Assembly (NCBI GenBank): GCA_905221605.1
Contig: CAJNDS010001480.1
Span: forward strand, 186,001 to 250,000
DNA: 64,000 nucleotides
Reading direction: 5' to 3'
DNA from: Symbiodinium natans
Lineage: Eukaryota; Sar; Dinophyceae; Suessiales; Symbiodiniaceae
Below are positions 10,913-20,706 of this stretch, in pieces (the stretch's first letter is position 1; every line of letters starts with the position of its first letter). The translations under genes were made by a program, and so were the position numbers. The notes beneath the pieces were generated by a model that was not told the DNA's origin, searched no databases, and was given only the letters and a program-made list of their open reading frames with translations.

Positions 10913-11465
10913 GTTTAGGGTTTAGGGTTCAGGGTTCAGGGTTCAGGGTTCAGGGTTTAGGGTTTAGGGTTTAGGGTTTAGGGTTTGGGTCTTGAAGAGG
11001 GTCGTTCAAGAGTTGTGTTGCGGTTTTCAAGTTGTTCTAGTTTTTGGTGGTTTCTTGCGTTTTGCTAGGGGTGGTCTTATCACTTGGCTAGACCTCCAAG
11101 CAACTCAACACAATCATCTACCAGAGGGAAGGGGTTAGGGTGCCGGGCTCAGAGTTTTACAGGCCCTCAACCTTCAACCCTAAACCCTAAACCTTAAGCC
11201 TTTCAACCCTGAACGAACCCTAAATCCTAAACCCTAATTAAAGCCTTCCACTCAGAACCCATAAACCTTAGAGACTGTTGAGGTTTTAGACGTCTGCACA
11301 TTTCTGCCCCCAGGAGGTCAAAAGACCAAAGGGCGCATAGCCTTGCAGGAGTGCTCATGACCAACACTTTTGACCAGCCACGGTTGAGTTGGCCAGATTC
11401 TCTGGAGTTACCCGGGGGGCTTCGCTGTATAACACAAAGGGCACATCCCCCAATCCTTAACATGA

Positions 11466-11499
11466 TTTTTTTTTTTTTTTTTTTTGGGGGGGGGGGGGG
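11466..11499. repeat. Poly(T)20-poly(G)14 composite
   Basis: An uninterrupted T run joined directly to a G run. Similar composites lie at 35300-35337, 35348-35376 and 36280-36308, and a reversed C17-TC-A tract at 1843-1873. Confidence 0.9.
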
Positions 11500-11545
11500 T
11501 CCGCTCGTGGTACATTCGGCACAATCATCCAGAGTCAACCTTGAC

Positions 11546-11680
11546 ATGGTCCACTCGGCTCTTACTTTGTTGCCCGGTTGCACATTTGAATCTACAGAAC
11601 ACCCGAACGCTGTCTTGAAACCATTCCCTCGGAACATCAAAACTGGTCGCCTCGCCACGGGCCACTTTCCATTGAGCGGC
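11546..11680 (+). CDS. Candidate exon, duplicate copy 2
   Basis: Part of an open frame (11351-11698) whose 3' part reads HSALTLLPGCTFESTEHPNA, related to the copy 1 peptide at 10826. It diverges after LNAV/PNAV and runs on to a TTTAGGG array (11685-11724). The upstream part of that frame crosses a poly(T)-poly(G) tract and is unlikely to be coding. Confidence 0.35.
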
Positions 11681-11877
11681 TTAGGGTTTAGGGTTTAGGG
11701 TTTAGGGTTTAGGGTTTAGGGTTCAGGGTATGCTAAACCCGAAATTATCAAGCCTAAGCCCATCTTAGCCCGACGTCTCTATTGTTTTCAGATTCAAGGT
11801 TCCGCACACACCCCAAGCTCACAACAAGGAATGTGTGAGCTGCCCAATATCTATTTGACAAACGTGTTAGGTTCCCA

Positions 11878-11978
11878 AAGGGTCCATGTACCTATATGGT
11901 AGATACGTGGGCCTTAATGGGTTTCCTGTATAGTAGCTTTAAGGCCCAAGTACATGCTGTATAGGTACATGGACCCTT
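11878..11978. mobile_element. Family B palindromic element
   Basis: A ~100-bp element with inverted ends AAGGGTCCATGTACCTATA / TATAGGTACATGGACCCTT and GGCCTTAA/TTTAAGGCCC inside. MITE-like, non-coding. Confidence 0.75.
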
Positions 11979-12256
11979 AGGGGTTGTAATGGTTGCAAAC
12001 ATTTGTACTGAGGAAGATTGCGGCCTTTAGTTTCTGACGTTTGGAGAACTTGTGCAGTTCTCGCGATAAGCCTGTTCCAGCATGAACATGTGACAACGCG
12101 GTCTTGGATTCGCACTGAGGCGAGTTGAGCTTACCTGGAGGTTCATGGTACACACTAACCAATTTTAATTGTACTGATAGCCCACCTACGAGCCCCTTAA
12201 GTGCCCTAATATGGTGATAACTTGGGTTATAAGTACAGTTATGATGGGTTAATAAG

Positions 12257-12395
12257 TACCGTGAACCCTAAACCCTAAACCCTAAGCTCTAAACACTAAT
12301 AAACCTTAAACCCTAAACCCTAAACCCTAAACCCTAAACCCTAAACCCTAAACCCTAAACCCTAAACCCTAAACCCTAAACCCTAAACCCTAAAC
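12257..12395. repeat. CCCTAAA array
   Basis: About fourteen perfect copies from 12305, preceded by diverged ones. It forms the left arm facing the TTTAGGG block at 12505 across a candidate exon. Confidence 0.95.
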
Positions 12396-12405
12396 TTTAC
12401 AACAG

Positions 12406-12504
12406 CGCGCGGCCAGCATCCAGGTACCGCGACGAGCGAGATTCTGCAGCGAGCTGCGACGAGGTCACATGAAGTTTGGTCTCGTGCACCTTGGATCGAA
12501 ACAG
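12406..12504 (+). CDS. Candidate exon, hypothetical
   Basis: Open after CAACAG or, alternatively, after ATCCAG at 12423. Reads VPRRARFCSELRRGHMKFGL then VHLGSKQ. It is flanked by a long CCCTAAA array (12257-12395) and a TTTAGGG array (12505-12540). The product is unknown. Confidence 0.33.
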
Positions 12505-12893
12505 GGTTTAGGGTTTAGGGTTTAGGGTTTAGGGTTTAGGACAACCCCCCGCCTCGGAGTCGCAAAGCCCTTGCACATTGTCGGGGATGGAGATGTTGTA
12601 TCTTGTGCGACGTTTACACCATGTTACCGTTCTACGCTCGTAGCTCGTGCCAGAATTACTTGGATGCCATTAGGTGCCCTGCAGCATTCGAGAGTACGTC
12701 CGTGACCTCGAAACATGAAAGGGCGATCTCATGAACACACTTGCCTGCGCCGATTGGAAGGGGATGCAACGACCGCCGACCGATGATTTCAAAGTATTGT
12801 TTTTGTTTAGGGTTTAGGGTTTAGGGTTTCGGGTTTAGGGTTTAGGGTTTAGGGTTGAGGGTTTAGGGTTTGGGTTTGGGTTCCCAGAATGAG

Positions 12894-12941
<48 letters not shown>
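12894..12941. repeat. Poly(C)48 tract
   Basis: 48 uninterrupted C. Shorter C or G tracts occur at 7141, 29436, 33754, 46229 and 59529. Assembly length here may be unreliable. Confidence 0.9.
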
Positions 12942-13209
12942 ACAAGTGCATGCACTGGTCTTGGGGCTACTTCGAACCCAGGGCTCCAGGTATAGAAGTG
13001 ATACCCACATTGGGGTCTCAAGTCGACACGCCTACAACCCTAAACCCTTCGACCCTTCGACCCTTCGACCCTTCAACCCTACATCCTAAACCCTAAACCC
13101 TAAACCCTAAACCCTAAACCCTAAACCCTAAACCCTGACCCTAAACCCTGAACCCTAAACGCTGAACCCTGAACCCTGAACGCTAAATCCTAAACCCTAG
13201 CATATCTAG

Positions 13210-13320
13210 CATCACCATCGCCGCAACACACCTGGTGACCGAGGAGAAGACATTATGGAGTCAGGATCGCCATGAGTACTTCCCATGGCCAGAGGAGATC
13301 CTGAAATGGCAGAATCTTGG
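13210..13320 (+). CDS. Candidate exon, hypothetical
   Basis: Follows ATATCTAG and reads ITIAATHLVTEEKTLWSQDR then HEYFPWPEEILKWQNL. Rich in Trp and acidic residues. CCCTAAA (13080-13195) lies left and TTTAGGG (13322-13412) right. No family is recognised. Confidence 0.4.
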
Positions 13321-13647
13321 CTTAGGGTTTATGGTTTAGGGTTTAGGGTTGAGGGTTGAGAGTTGAGGGGTTAGGGTTTAGGGTTTGGGGTTTGGGGTTT
13401 AGGGTTTAGGGTCTATAGGTGTTCATGGTTCATCAGGGTCCACTCTTCTGCAACGGAGCAGGGGGTTCGGGGCATAAGATGCATAGGGTTGGTGCTCCAG
13501 GAGGGCTTGGTTGCGTCGAACATGGAGCGGTTGGCTTCTGGAGTCTGGACCGGGGTAGCAACCCTAAACCCTGCACCCTAAACCCCCCCTAAACCCTAAA
13601 CTGGCTAAACCCTAAACCCTAAACCCTAAACCCTAAACCCTAAACAG

Positions 13648-13735
13648 CCAGCCGCAGCCAAGGAAGTGCATGTCCCAAGTGGCTTGCCTGCCCCTGCCAC
13701 CGCTGATGTCGGTGTGGGACACTGCCTCTTGGTTT
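13648..13735 (+). CDS. Candidate exon, hypothetical
   Basis: Follows AAACAG at the end of a CCCTAAA array (13590-13645) and reads PAAAKEVHVPSGLPAPATAD then VGVGHCLLV. TTTAGGG follows at 13764. The product is unknown. Confidence 0.33.
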
Positions 13736-13739
13736 CAAC

Positions 13740-13892
13740 ATCCCTATATACCCTTTAAGGGGGGTTTAGGGTTTAGGGTTTAGGGTTTAGGGTTTAGGGT
13801 TTAACGGGGTATATAGGGCCCTAATTCAGGGCCCTATATATACCTTTAAGAGAGTATATAGGGCCCTACTTCCCTCATTCCCTACGAAGAAC
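13740..13892. mobile_element. Family D-like palindromes split by TTTAGGG repeats
   Basis: CCCTATATACCCTTTAAGG faces GGGTATATAGGGCCC across a six-copy TTTAGGG block (13764-13803). A second palindrome (GGGCCCTATATATACC..GTATATAGGGCCC) follows. Confidence 0.55.
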
Positions 13893-14143
13893 CGATGCCG
13901 GCTGAGGTATTTTGGTGTTTCGGCTTTAGGGCCGAGGGCCGAGGATTGAGGATTTATCAGCTTCAGGGTCCAGGGCTTAAGGCACGAGCACAAACTCGAC
14001 AACATTTGCTCCCTACCTTGGCCGTGAAACCCTCAGCCGAGTGACGGAATCTTCAACCCTAAACCCTAAACCCTAAACCCTAAACCCTAAACTCTAAAGC
14101 CTAAACCCTAAACCCTAAACCCTAAACCCTCTACCACCTCCAG

Positions 14144-14359
14144 GTTATTAGACTCATACGTGACCTCGTCCTCAGAAACGAGCTACTTCGCTACCGTACG
14201 GTACATGGAGCCACCGGGGAATATGTACTCGTCGTAGTTTATACGATGTTGCTGAACTGGGTAGCTATGTTGGCGGACTTGGGAATGGAAAGGATGTTAT
14301 ACGTGCAGCTCTCAATCCGTGGTCACCCCAGCCCATATTATCTTTACACTAAGTCCTAA
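14144..14359 (+). CDS. Long candidate exon with hydrophobic core, hypothetical
   Basis: A 71-codon frame open from the acceptor CCACCTCCAG to a TAA. It begins VIRLIRDLVLRNELLRYRTV and contains a hydrophobic stretch (VLVVVYTMLLNWVAMLADLG, around residues 28-47) that could be a membrane segment. CCCTAAA repeats lie on both sides. No family is recognised. The length of the open frame makes it a better candidate than the ~100-nt islands. Confidence 0.42.
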   Translation, partial: VIRLIRDLVLRNELLRYRTVHGATGEYVLVVVYTMLLNWVAMLADLGMERMLYVQLSIRGHPSPYYLYTKS

Positions 14360-14546
14360 ACCCGAAACCCTAAACCCCTAAACCCTAAACCGCCTAAACC
14401 CTATCAGCCCTTTTCATCAGGGCAACTTCGATCAGGGATGGCACACACACACGCTCCGGCACAGGCCGTGAAAACCCTGGGCTTCGTCGAACCCCTTGTT
14501 GGGCCTTCGTCGAACTCCCACCCTAAACCCTAAACCCTAAACCTTT

Positions 14547-14645
14547 TCGATAAGGCTCCCGCCCTGCGTCGAGCTGTGTCTTGCTGTCCTGGGGGAGTTC
14601 GTCGGGTTCCCCGCACGTCCTGCTCATCCCCCCCGTCGTGATGCG
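14547..14645 (+). CDS. Candidate exon, hypothetical
   Basis: An island between CCCTAAA (14520-14544) and TTTAGGG (14646-14662). One frame reads LPPCVELCLAVLGEFVGFPA then RPAHPPRRDA; another plus frame is also open to a TGA. The product is unknown. Confidence 0.3.
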
Positions 14646-15010
14646 TTTAGGGTTTAGGGTTTTTGGATTTAGGGTTTGGGGGTTAGGGGTTCAGCACTTA
14701 GAGGGGTTCAGGGTTTAGGGTCTAGTCCCTGAGGCCCTCATCCCTAGGCCTATGAGCCTTACAAAACTCTACAAAACCCTACAACCCCCATCATAAGCCT
14801 TTTAATCCCCACAAAGTAAGCACCTATAAACCCTGTATAACATTCTAGAACCCTATAAAGCACCGATACACCCGATAACAACCCCAGAAAGCGCATAAAA
14901 AGTCCCTGCAAGAACCGATAATCAACAGAAAAAAACCATAAAGCAAAGACAACAAACTAGAATACCATAAAAAGAGACAATAGAATTAACCACAAACTTA
15001 GACCGCATAA
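14646..15010. other. Gene-free stretch: degenerate CCCTATAAA-like DNA
   Basis: A short TTTAGGG block, then loose ACCCTATAAA/CATAAA-rich sequence turning A-rich at 14890-15010. I see no coding frame. Confidence 0.55.
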
Positions 15011-15025
15011 AAATAAGGTCTGCAG

Positions 15026-15120
15026 CTGGGCTGTGGAGGAGCCACCGCTGTCGCCCACGGCGCTTCCTCCCACCGAGCTGCTCCTGCTGGCGCTGCCGCC
15101 GCCGATCCTTGGGACTGCCT
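15026..15120 (+). CDS. Candidate exon, Pro/Leu-rich
   Basis: Follows TCTGCAG and reads WAVEEPPLSPTALPPTELLL then ALPPPILGTA. Its end (CCGCCGATCCTTGGGACTGCC) recurs as a diverged copy at about 15487-15513. The flanks are degenerate rather than telomeric. The product is unknown. Confidence 0.3.
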
Positions 15121-15789
15121 TCTTTGGTTTTTTTGTCTAAGGTTTGTTAGGTTTTTTTTAAAGTTTTTAAGGCTTTCTTAGGGTTTCTTTAGGGGCTTTT
15201 ATTGTTTTTTGGTTTTTGGGGCTTTTAGGGTTTTCGGGTGTTTCATGGGGGATTTTGCAGGTTGTTTTTAGGTATTGTAGGTTTCATGGGTTTTTTGGTG
15301 GGCTTAGAGGGTTTGTTTCCGGGGGTTTTTATCGTTTTTTTTGGTGGTTTAGGGATTATATGGTTTGATAAGGGGATGTTATGGGTTTTGTTCAGGATGT
15401 TGTGGGTTTCTTAGGGTGATTTTATGGGTTTATGGTGTTTAGAGGGTTTTAGGGTTTTTAGATGTGAAAGGTCTATAGGGTTTTTCCGCCCCCACCGATC
15501 ATGGGACTGCCTAGGGGGGGTTTTTAGGTGATTCTGTGGGTGTAGATGATTCTGTGGGTGTAGATGGGGTTATGTGAACCTCAAACCTTAAGCTATCTAT
15601 CAACCCTCAACCCTAAACCCCTGAACCCAAAACCTCCCTCAACCCTAAACCCCCTGACCCCTAAACCCCCGAAACCCTAAACCCCCTGAACCCTAAATCC
15701 CCTGAACCCTAAACCCTAAACCCCAAACCCCAAACCCCAAACCCCAAACCCTAAACCCTAAACCCTACACCCCCTGAACCCTGAACCCG

Positions 15790-15876
15790 AAGCGTCAAAG
15801 TGCTCCAAGTACGGCGCCGCCAAGCACCAGCTTCTGGGACGAGCCCGTGGCTGAGAGCCACCCGGCCGCGTTCTGA
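15790..15876 (+). CDS. Candidate terminal exon with FWDE motif
   Basis: Between CCCTAAA-type (15715-15785) and TTTAGGG (15878-15905) arrays. One frame reads SAPSTAPPSTSFWDEPVAES and ends in TGA. The TTCTGGGACGA core recurs at 16648 (FWDDEW) in an equivalent island, suggesting duplicated exons. The product is unknown. Confidence 0.33.
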   Translation, partial: KRQSAPSTAPPSTSFWDEPVAESHPAAF

Positions 15877-16621
15877 GGGTTTAGGGTTTAGGGTTTAGGG
15901 TATAGGGTTTAGGGTTAGGGTTTCAGGGTTCAGGGTTTAGGTTTTTGGGTTTCAGGGTTTAGGGTTTAGGATTTAGGGTTTAGGCTTTGGGTTTCAGGGT
16001 TTAGGTTCAGGGTGTAGGGTTTAGGGTGTAGGTTCTGGGTTGCAGGGTTTAGGGTTTAGGGTTTAGGGCTTTTTACGCAAATGATGCAGGCCCTGACCCC
16101 AATTTTTTCGTTCCCTAAACTATGCAACTTCGGTTAGGCCGCAGTACTGTCAGTCTCAAGGAAGATAAGTTAAGTTCTGTTGTTCATAGGGTCCAAAAGT
16201 TCTCATTGCACCACTATGCTACTGTCTGAGGCCTACTATCCTACTACGTAAAGAATATTCGTTAAGCAAGAACTCCATGAATCTTACTATCCAAGAGCCT
16301 CCTAGAGCCCATAAGCCCCAAACCTTCAATAGGGCTTCGGGTGTACATGGTAGGGTTTTGGCTGTAGGGCTCATTTTTGGTACGCAGACATTGTTCTTCA
16401 TAGGGCTTTCAGGGTTTGGGATTCTCAGTGCTGCAATGTTACACCTGGACGCTCTGGGCAAGACACTAGTCCCCGTAAACCTTTAAACCCTAAGCCGTAA
16501 ACTCTAAACCCTAATCCCTAAACCCTAAACCCTAAACCCGAAGCCCTAAACCCCAAACCCTAAACCCTAAGCTCAAACCCGAAACCCTAAACCCTAAACC
16601 CTGCACACCCTAAAGCCTTCA

Positions 16622-16687
16622 AGTCCACTCCGCAAGCTCGCCCTCGGAGGCTTCTGGGACGACGAGTGGTATCCCGTGCAGCGGTAG
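16622..16687 (+). CDS. Candidate terminal exon with FWDD motif
   Basis: Reads SPLRKLALGGFWDDEWYPVQ and stops at TAG. CCCTAAA lies left (16515-16612) and TTTAGGG right (16699-16770). Related to the FWDE island at 15790. The product is unknown. Confidence 0.35.
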   Translation, partial: SPLRKLALGGFWDDEWYPVQR

Positions 16688-17153
16688 CCGCTGAAAAAAG
16701 GGTTTAGGGTTTAGGGTTTAGGGTTTAGGGTAATTAGGGTAATTAGGGTTTAGGGTTTAGGGTTTAGGGGGAGGACTGCCTGAACCCTCAAAGCACCCAT
16801 CTTGGGATATGGAGTATCTCCCTCCCTCATTGGGCTCATTAAATTTCATGATCTGCAGGATTCTTTCGCCCAAAGCCAAAGCCTGCAGTGAGGGAAAGCT
16901 TGACTGGAAATCGGCCTGGCCAGCACTGGATGGGACGTTCTGGGTCACATCCCCCTGAGCCCCGAGAACCAACCCTCCCCCTGATAAAGCGCGCAGGCAC
17001 GTGTGTGTTGTGCGTAGCCCTATCCCAAGCCCTCGGCCCTAGACCCCCTCACTCCCGCAACTCTTAATTTACCCCTCGAGCCTCAACACCTGATCCCTCC
17101 TAAAGGTCCTAAACCCTAAACCCTAAACAACCCCTGAATCCCTAAACCCTACA

Positions 17154-17240
17154 CCACGCGCCCCCTGCGAACGTTGATCTCGCCCCCCCAATCGCTTCAA
17201 AAAGCTGACCTTGGCTCGCAGATATCCCGTGGGGCACGGG
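17154..17240 (-). CDS. Candidate minus-strand exon, hypothetical
   Basis: The minus frame reads PVPHGISASQGQLFEAIGGA then RSTFAGGAW without a stop, whereas the plus frames are worse. It is flanked by CCCTAAA (17108-17150) left and TTTAGGG (17243-17282) right. The strand assignment is tentative. Confidence 0.28.
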
Positions 17241-17391
17241 TGGGTTTCAGGGTTTAGGGTTTCGGGTTTAGGGTTCAGGGTCCTTTAGGTTTGTTGCGGC
17301 ATTTTGGTGGCGGGATGCGGCGGGGCACCTTACGAAGATCGCCTTTGCTTCGTGGCTTGGCAGCGAGTTTCGTTCTTCGGGTTTATGTAGT

Positions 17392-17517
17392 AAGGGTCCA
17401 TGTACCTATCTATCTATCTATCTATAGATATATATATATATATAGTTCAGACTTGGGCCCTCAAGCTACTAGATAGGAACCCCTTTAAGGCCCAAGTGAT
17501 ATCGGTGCATACCCTTA
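17392..17517. mobile_element. Family B element with microsatellite
   Basis: Begins AAGGGTCCATGTACCTATC, then a CTAT/TA microsatellite, then AACCCCTTTAAGGCCCAAGT and a degenerate end. Confidence 0.55.
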
Positions 17518-18004
17518 GGGTTACAGGGTTAAGGGGTTCTAGGGGTTCAAGGGGTTCGAGGGGTTCTAGGGCTTAGGGCATATCAAGCCTGCTCTTGACA
17601 ACTCGACTCTCAAAGCAATTAGGGTTTAGGGTTTAGGGTTTAGGGTTTAGGGTTTAGGGTTTAGGTTTAGGGTTTAAGACAACTCTTTGCCATTGCTTGT
17701 TAGCCCAGTGATACCCTTTTGCCCCTTTCTTGTTCAAGGTTCCCTTATGGCTTAACCAACCCCAAAAAGGGTACTGTACCTGGATTCTGCAGGACTGTCG
17801 ACATTTTCTGGGCGTAAGCTTTACTGGTACGGAACATACCAAGCTGGAGACCGAAAGAAGGTCCGTACTTGATTTTTTGGCTCCTAAAAAAAGGCCTAAG
17901 CCCCATCCCTCCTCCTTCCCCCCTAAACCCTAAACCCTAAACCCTAAACCCTCAACCCTAAACCCTAAACCCTAAACCCAAACCCCCCCCCCCCTCCCTG
18001 CAAA

Positions 18005-18090
18005 GGTGGGCATGCAGAGAGCGGCCCCCTCATTCTTGCCTCCTGCCTGGCGGCCATAACTGCCCTCGTTGGTGCAGCTGGCATGAGTTG
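18005..18090 (+). CDS. Candidate terminal exon, hydrophobic
   Basis: Follows CCCTGCAAAG. One frame reads GPLILASCLAAITALVGAAG, a possible membrane helix, before TGA; a second frame (VGMQRAAPSFLPPAWRP) is also open to a stop. CCCTAAA lies left (17924-17980). The frame is unsettled. Confidence 0.28.
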
Positions 18091-18092
18091 AA

Positions 18093-18162
18093 GCGGATTC
18101 AGGCTTCAGGGCTTCAGGCTTTTTGAAGCGGATTCAGGCTTCAGGGCTTCAGGCTTTCAGGT
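18093..18162. repeat. Tandem duplication of a ~38-base unit
   Basis: GAAGCGGATTCAGGCTTCAGGGCTTCAGGCTTT occurs twice in direct succession. No coding. Confidence 0.85.
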
Positions 18163-18925
18163 GCATTTTGTTGTGTGTGTGTGCTTTTGGGTTTGAATTG
18201 ATTCACATGGAGTTCACTCCTTAAGCCTAAACTCCATGAATCGGCTTCATCGCGCATTTTCCGTCTCCACGTTTTTTGGGGATGACCGAGCCCTCAGCCT
18301 ACTTGTCAAAGACCCTGGGCCCAGGATCTGTGGCGACCCCATTCACAGGTAGCAGCAGGTTCAGATGGTGGCGGCCTCAGAGGGGGCGGGGCATGGCTCC
18401 CAACACCCGAAACCCTAAACTCTAAACCCTAAACCCTAAACCCTAAACCCTAAACCCTAAACCCTAAACCCTAAACCCTAAACCCTAAGCCATACCAGCC
18501 CGACACAGATGCATCCCAATTCCCTGTAAACCCTAAACCCCCGAATCCTGAGCTGTGCCTGACCCTGAAGTTGAGATCCGGTCCCCCATACTACCAGGGC
18601 CATTTTTGGAGGGCATGCTAAAGGCGCTAAATCCCTGAACTTGAGCAACTTGAGCCCTGTAAGCCCTCCGGCCCTGCAAACAGAAGCCCGAAAAACCCTG
18701 AAGCCCTGAAAGCTTGCGAGCTCAATGGCCCTAAACCCGGAAACCCTAAGCCCTGAAACCCTAAGACCCTGAAAGCCCTGAAACCCTAAGCCCTGAAACC
18801 CTAAAACCCTGAAACCCTAAACCCTGAAACCCTAAACCCTAAAACCCTACAACCCTGAAACCCTAAACCCTGAAACCTTGAACCCTAAAACCCAAAACCC
18901 TAGTCACCCTCTAATCCCCAACGTC

Positions 18926-18991
18926 GCAGGGGGGCTGACTCGCTCCAGCCACGCCCGCAGCACCTGGCAGGCCTGAGAGTCCAGGGCTTGT
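18926..18991 (+). CDS. Candidate exon, hypothetical
   Basis: Follows CGTCGCAG. The best frame reads ADSLQPRPQHLAGLRVQG. CCCTGAAA/CCCTAAA repeats lie left (18726-18902) and TTTAGGG right (19008-19240). Short, low information. Confidence 0.22.
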
Positions 18992-19587
18992 CTTTGTAGT
19001 TGAGGGTTTGGGGTTTAGGGTTTAGGCTTTGGGGTTTAGGGTTTGGGGTTTGGGGTTTAGGGTTTAGGGGGATAGGGTTTAGGGTTTAGGTTTCGGGTTT
19101 AGGGTTTAGGGTTTAGGGCTTAGGGTTTAGGGGGATAGGGTTTGGGGTTTAGGGTTTCGGGTTTAGGGTTTAGGGTTTAGGGGCACAGCGCTTATGGTTT
19201 AGGGTTTAGGGTGTGGGGTTTGGGGTTTAGGGTTACAAGCCTGAGACTCCTCGGCTTGTCTTTGCAGCAAAGATCCTTAAGAACTTGTTTGGGGAGTTAT
19301 AGCTTTTGTCAGAGGGTGTTGACCGATGATGTGTTTTATGTGGTTTATGACAGGTTTATAAGGTTTAGCATAGGGCTTAAGATTTAGGTTGAAACCCTCA
19401 AGGCCTCCAGTTCCGCCAGGCCTCCTAGATTTTGTGTTCGGTTTGGGGGGTTTGGGGTTTACCTGAAAAACCCCAAGCCTACTTGTTTTCTCTAGGGTTC
19501 CTGAGAATGCTAGAAGTTAATCAGGGAGTTCATACAACGAACCTATACAAGAATGTGGGCTTGGGGTTCTTAAGGCATTCATTGCAG

Positions 19588-19655
19588 GCCTCCACGCCAT
19601 CGACACCGTGGAGACAGACACGAAACTGTACGACGCACGGGGCTGGGAGCAGGGT
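19588..19655 (+). CDS. Candidate exon, hypothetical
   Basis: Follows CATTCATTGCAG. One frame reads LHAIDTVETDTKLYDARGWE, an acidic coding-like peptide, then enters a TTTAGGG array (19673-19720). Part of a 19432-19689 open region in another frame. The product is unknown. Confidence 0.38.
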
Positions 19656-19970
19656 TCATCGGTTTCGGGGTTTAGGGTTTAGGGTTTAGGGTTTAGGGTT
19701 TAGGGTTTAGGGTTTAGGGTAGTTTAGGGTAGTTTAGGGTCTAGGGTTTAGACTGCAATGCAATCCCTCGCATGCAAAATTATTCCTTTCCCCATTCTTG
19801 TTTTCTGTTCCGAACTGTAACCAGGCATTGCTCCGTAAAATTAACTGGTATCCTAAGAATGTTGAAGGGGGGACGTTGCATTTCCTAATTACTATTGGAG
19901 CTTCTGGACCCTAAACCCTATAACCCTAAACCCTAAGCCCTAAACCCTAAACCCTAATCCCTAAGGTGCC

Positions 19971-20058
19971 AAGTAGAGCCACACTGTAGGGCTCAGCGCA
20001 CGTAGTTGGCGCCCTGGTTGGCTTGAGAGACGACTCGGTGGCCCAGTGGTACCCTTCA
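19971..20058 (-). CDS. Candidate minus-strand exon, hypothetical
   Basis: The minus frame reads YHWATESSLKPTRAPTTCAE then PYSVALLGT, with all plus frames stopped. CCCTAAA lies left (19910-19965) and TTTAGGG right (20058-20082). The right edge overlaps a palindromic element (20036-20143), so it may not be coding at all. Confidence 0.22.
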
Positions 20059-20143
20059 GGGTTTAGGGTTTAGGGTTTAGGGTACGAAGTAGCCAGCCCC
20101 AGAAAAGGGGTGCCCTTGTAATCATATGGTTACTGGGCTACCA
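20036..20143. mobile_element. Family C-like palindrome interrupted by TTTAGGG repeats
   Basis: Ends GGTGGCCCAGTGGTACCC and GGTTACTGGGCTACC. A short TTTAGGG block (20058-20082) sits in its left half, where other copies have unique core. Confidence 0.55.
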
Positions 20144-20449
20144 AGAGGATAACCGCAGCTGATTTCAGGTATATAGAGAACCAAAAGGGCCGATTTGTAG
20201 TACGACTGTGTATTTGGTACACCCTAAACCCTCGTTCCTAAACCCTAGTTCCATATCAGCACTACAACTGGACCCTGTGTGAAGGGTCGACCGTTCAGGG
20301 TTTAGGGTGAGAGTTTAGGGGTTTCAGGGCTTGCTTTCAGTGACAAGGTCCAGGGTTTAGTCTTTACATGCTGCAACCCGCCAACTCCTACCCACAGTTG
20401 CCCCCTCCTCTGACTGTACTAACTGGTCGATACAGCCGCTAACCTAAGT

Positions 20450-20561
20450 CTAGAACCCAGAGTAGGCCCTTTTTTACCTTTTTTAGGGTTGGGGTTCCCT
20501 TATCATCCCCTTAAAACCAAAGAGGGTACCCTTTTCATTCCTAGGTTACTCCTTGGCCTAG
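20450..20561. mobile_element. Family C element, diverged
   Basis: TCTAGAACCCAGAGTAGGCCC start, GTTCCCTTATCATCCCCTT core and CCTAGGTTACTCCTTGGCCTAG end. Confidence 0.6.
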
Positions 20562-20706
20562 AAGTACTTGCAGCCCCTTTCGGCCCTCAAATCTTTACGC
20601 CGTAAACCCCCAAACCTTACGTCTGGGGGGCTCCACTCCCTGGCTGAGCCGCGGGTTAGGGTTTAGGGTTTAGGGTTTAGGGTTTAGGGTTTAGGGTTTA
20701 GGGCGT

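Larger units (their letters stand above)
10140..11690. repeat. ~0.75-kb tandem duplication
   Basis: Copy 1 (about 10140-10985) and copy 2 (about 10986-11690) share, in order, GTTCAAGAGTTGTGTTGCGG, GGTGGTTTCTTGCG, AACCTTAGAGACT, AAAGACCAAAGG and CTCTTACTTTGTTGCCCGGT. Copy 1 additionally holds a family C element, copy 2 a T20-G14 tract. Confidence 0.75.
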
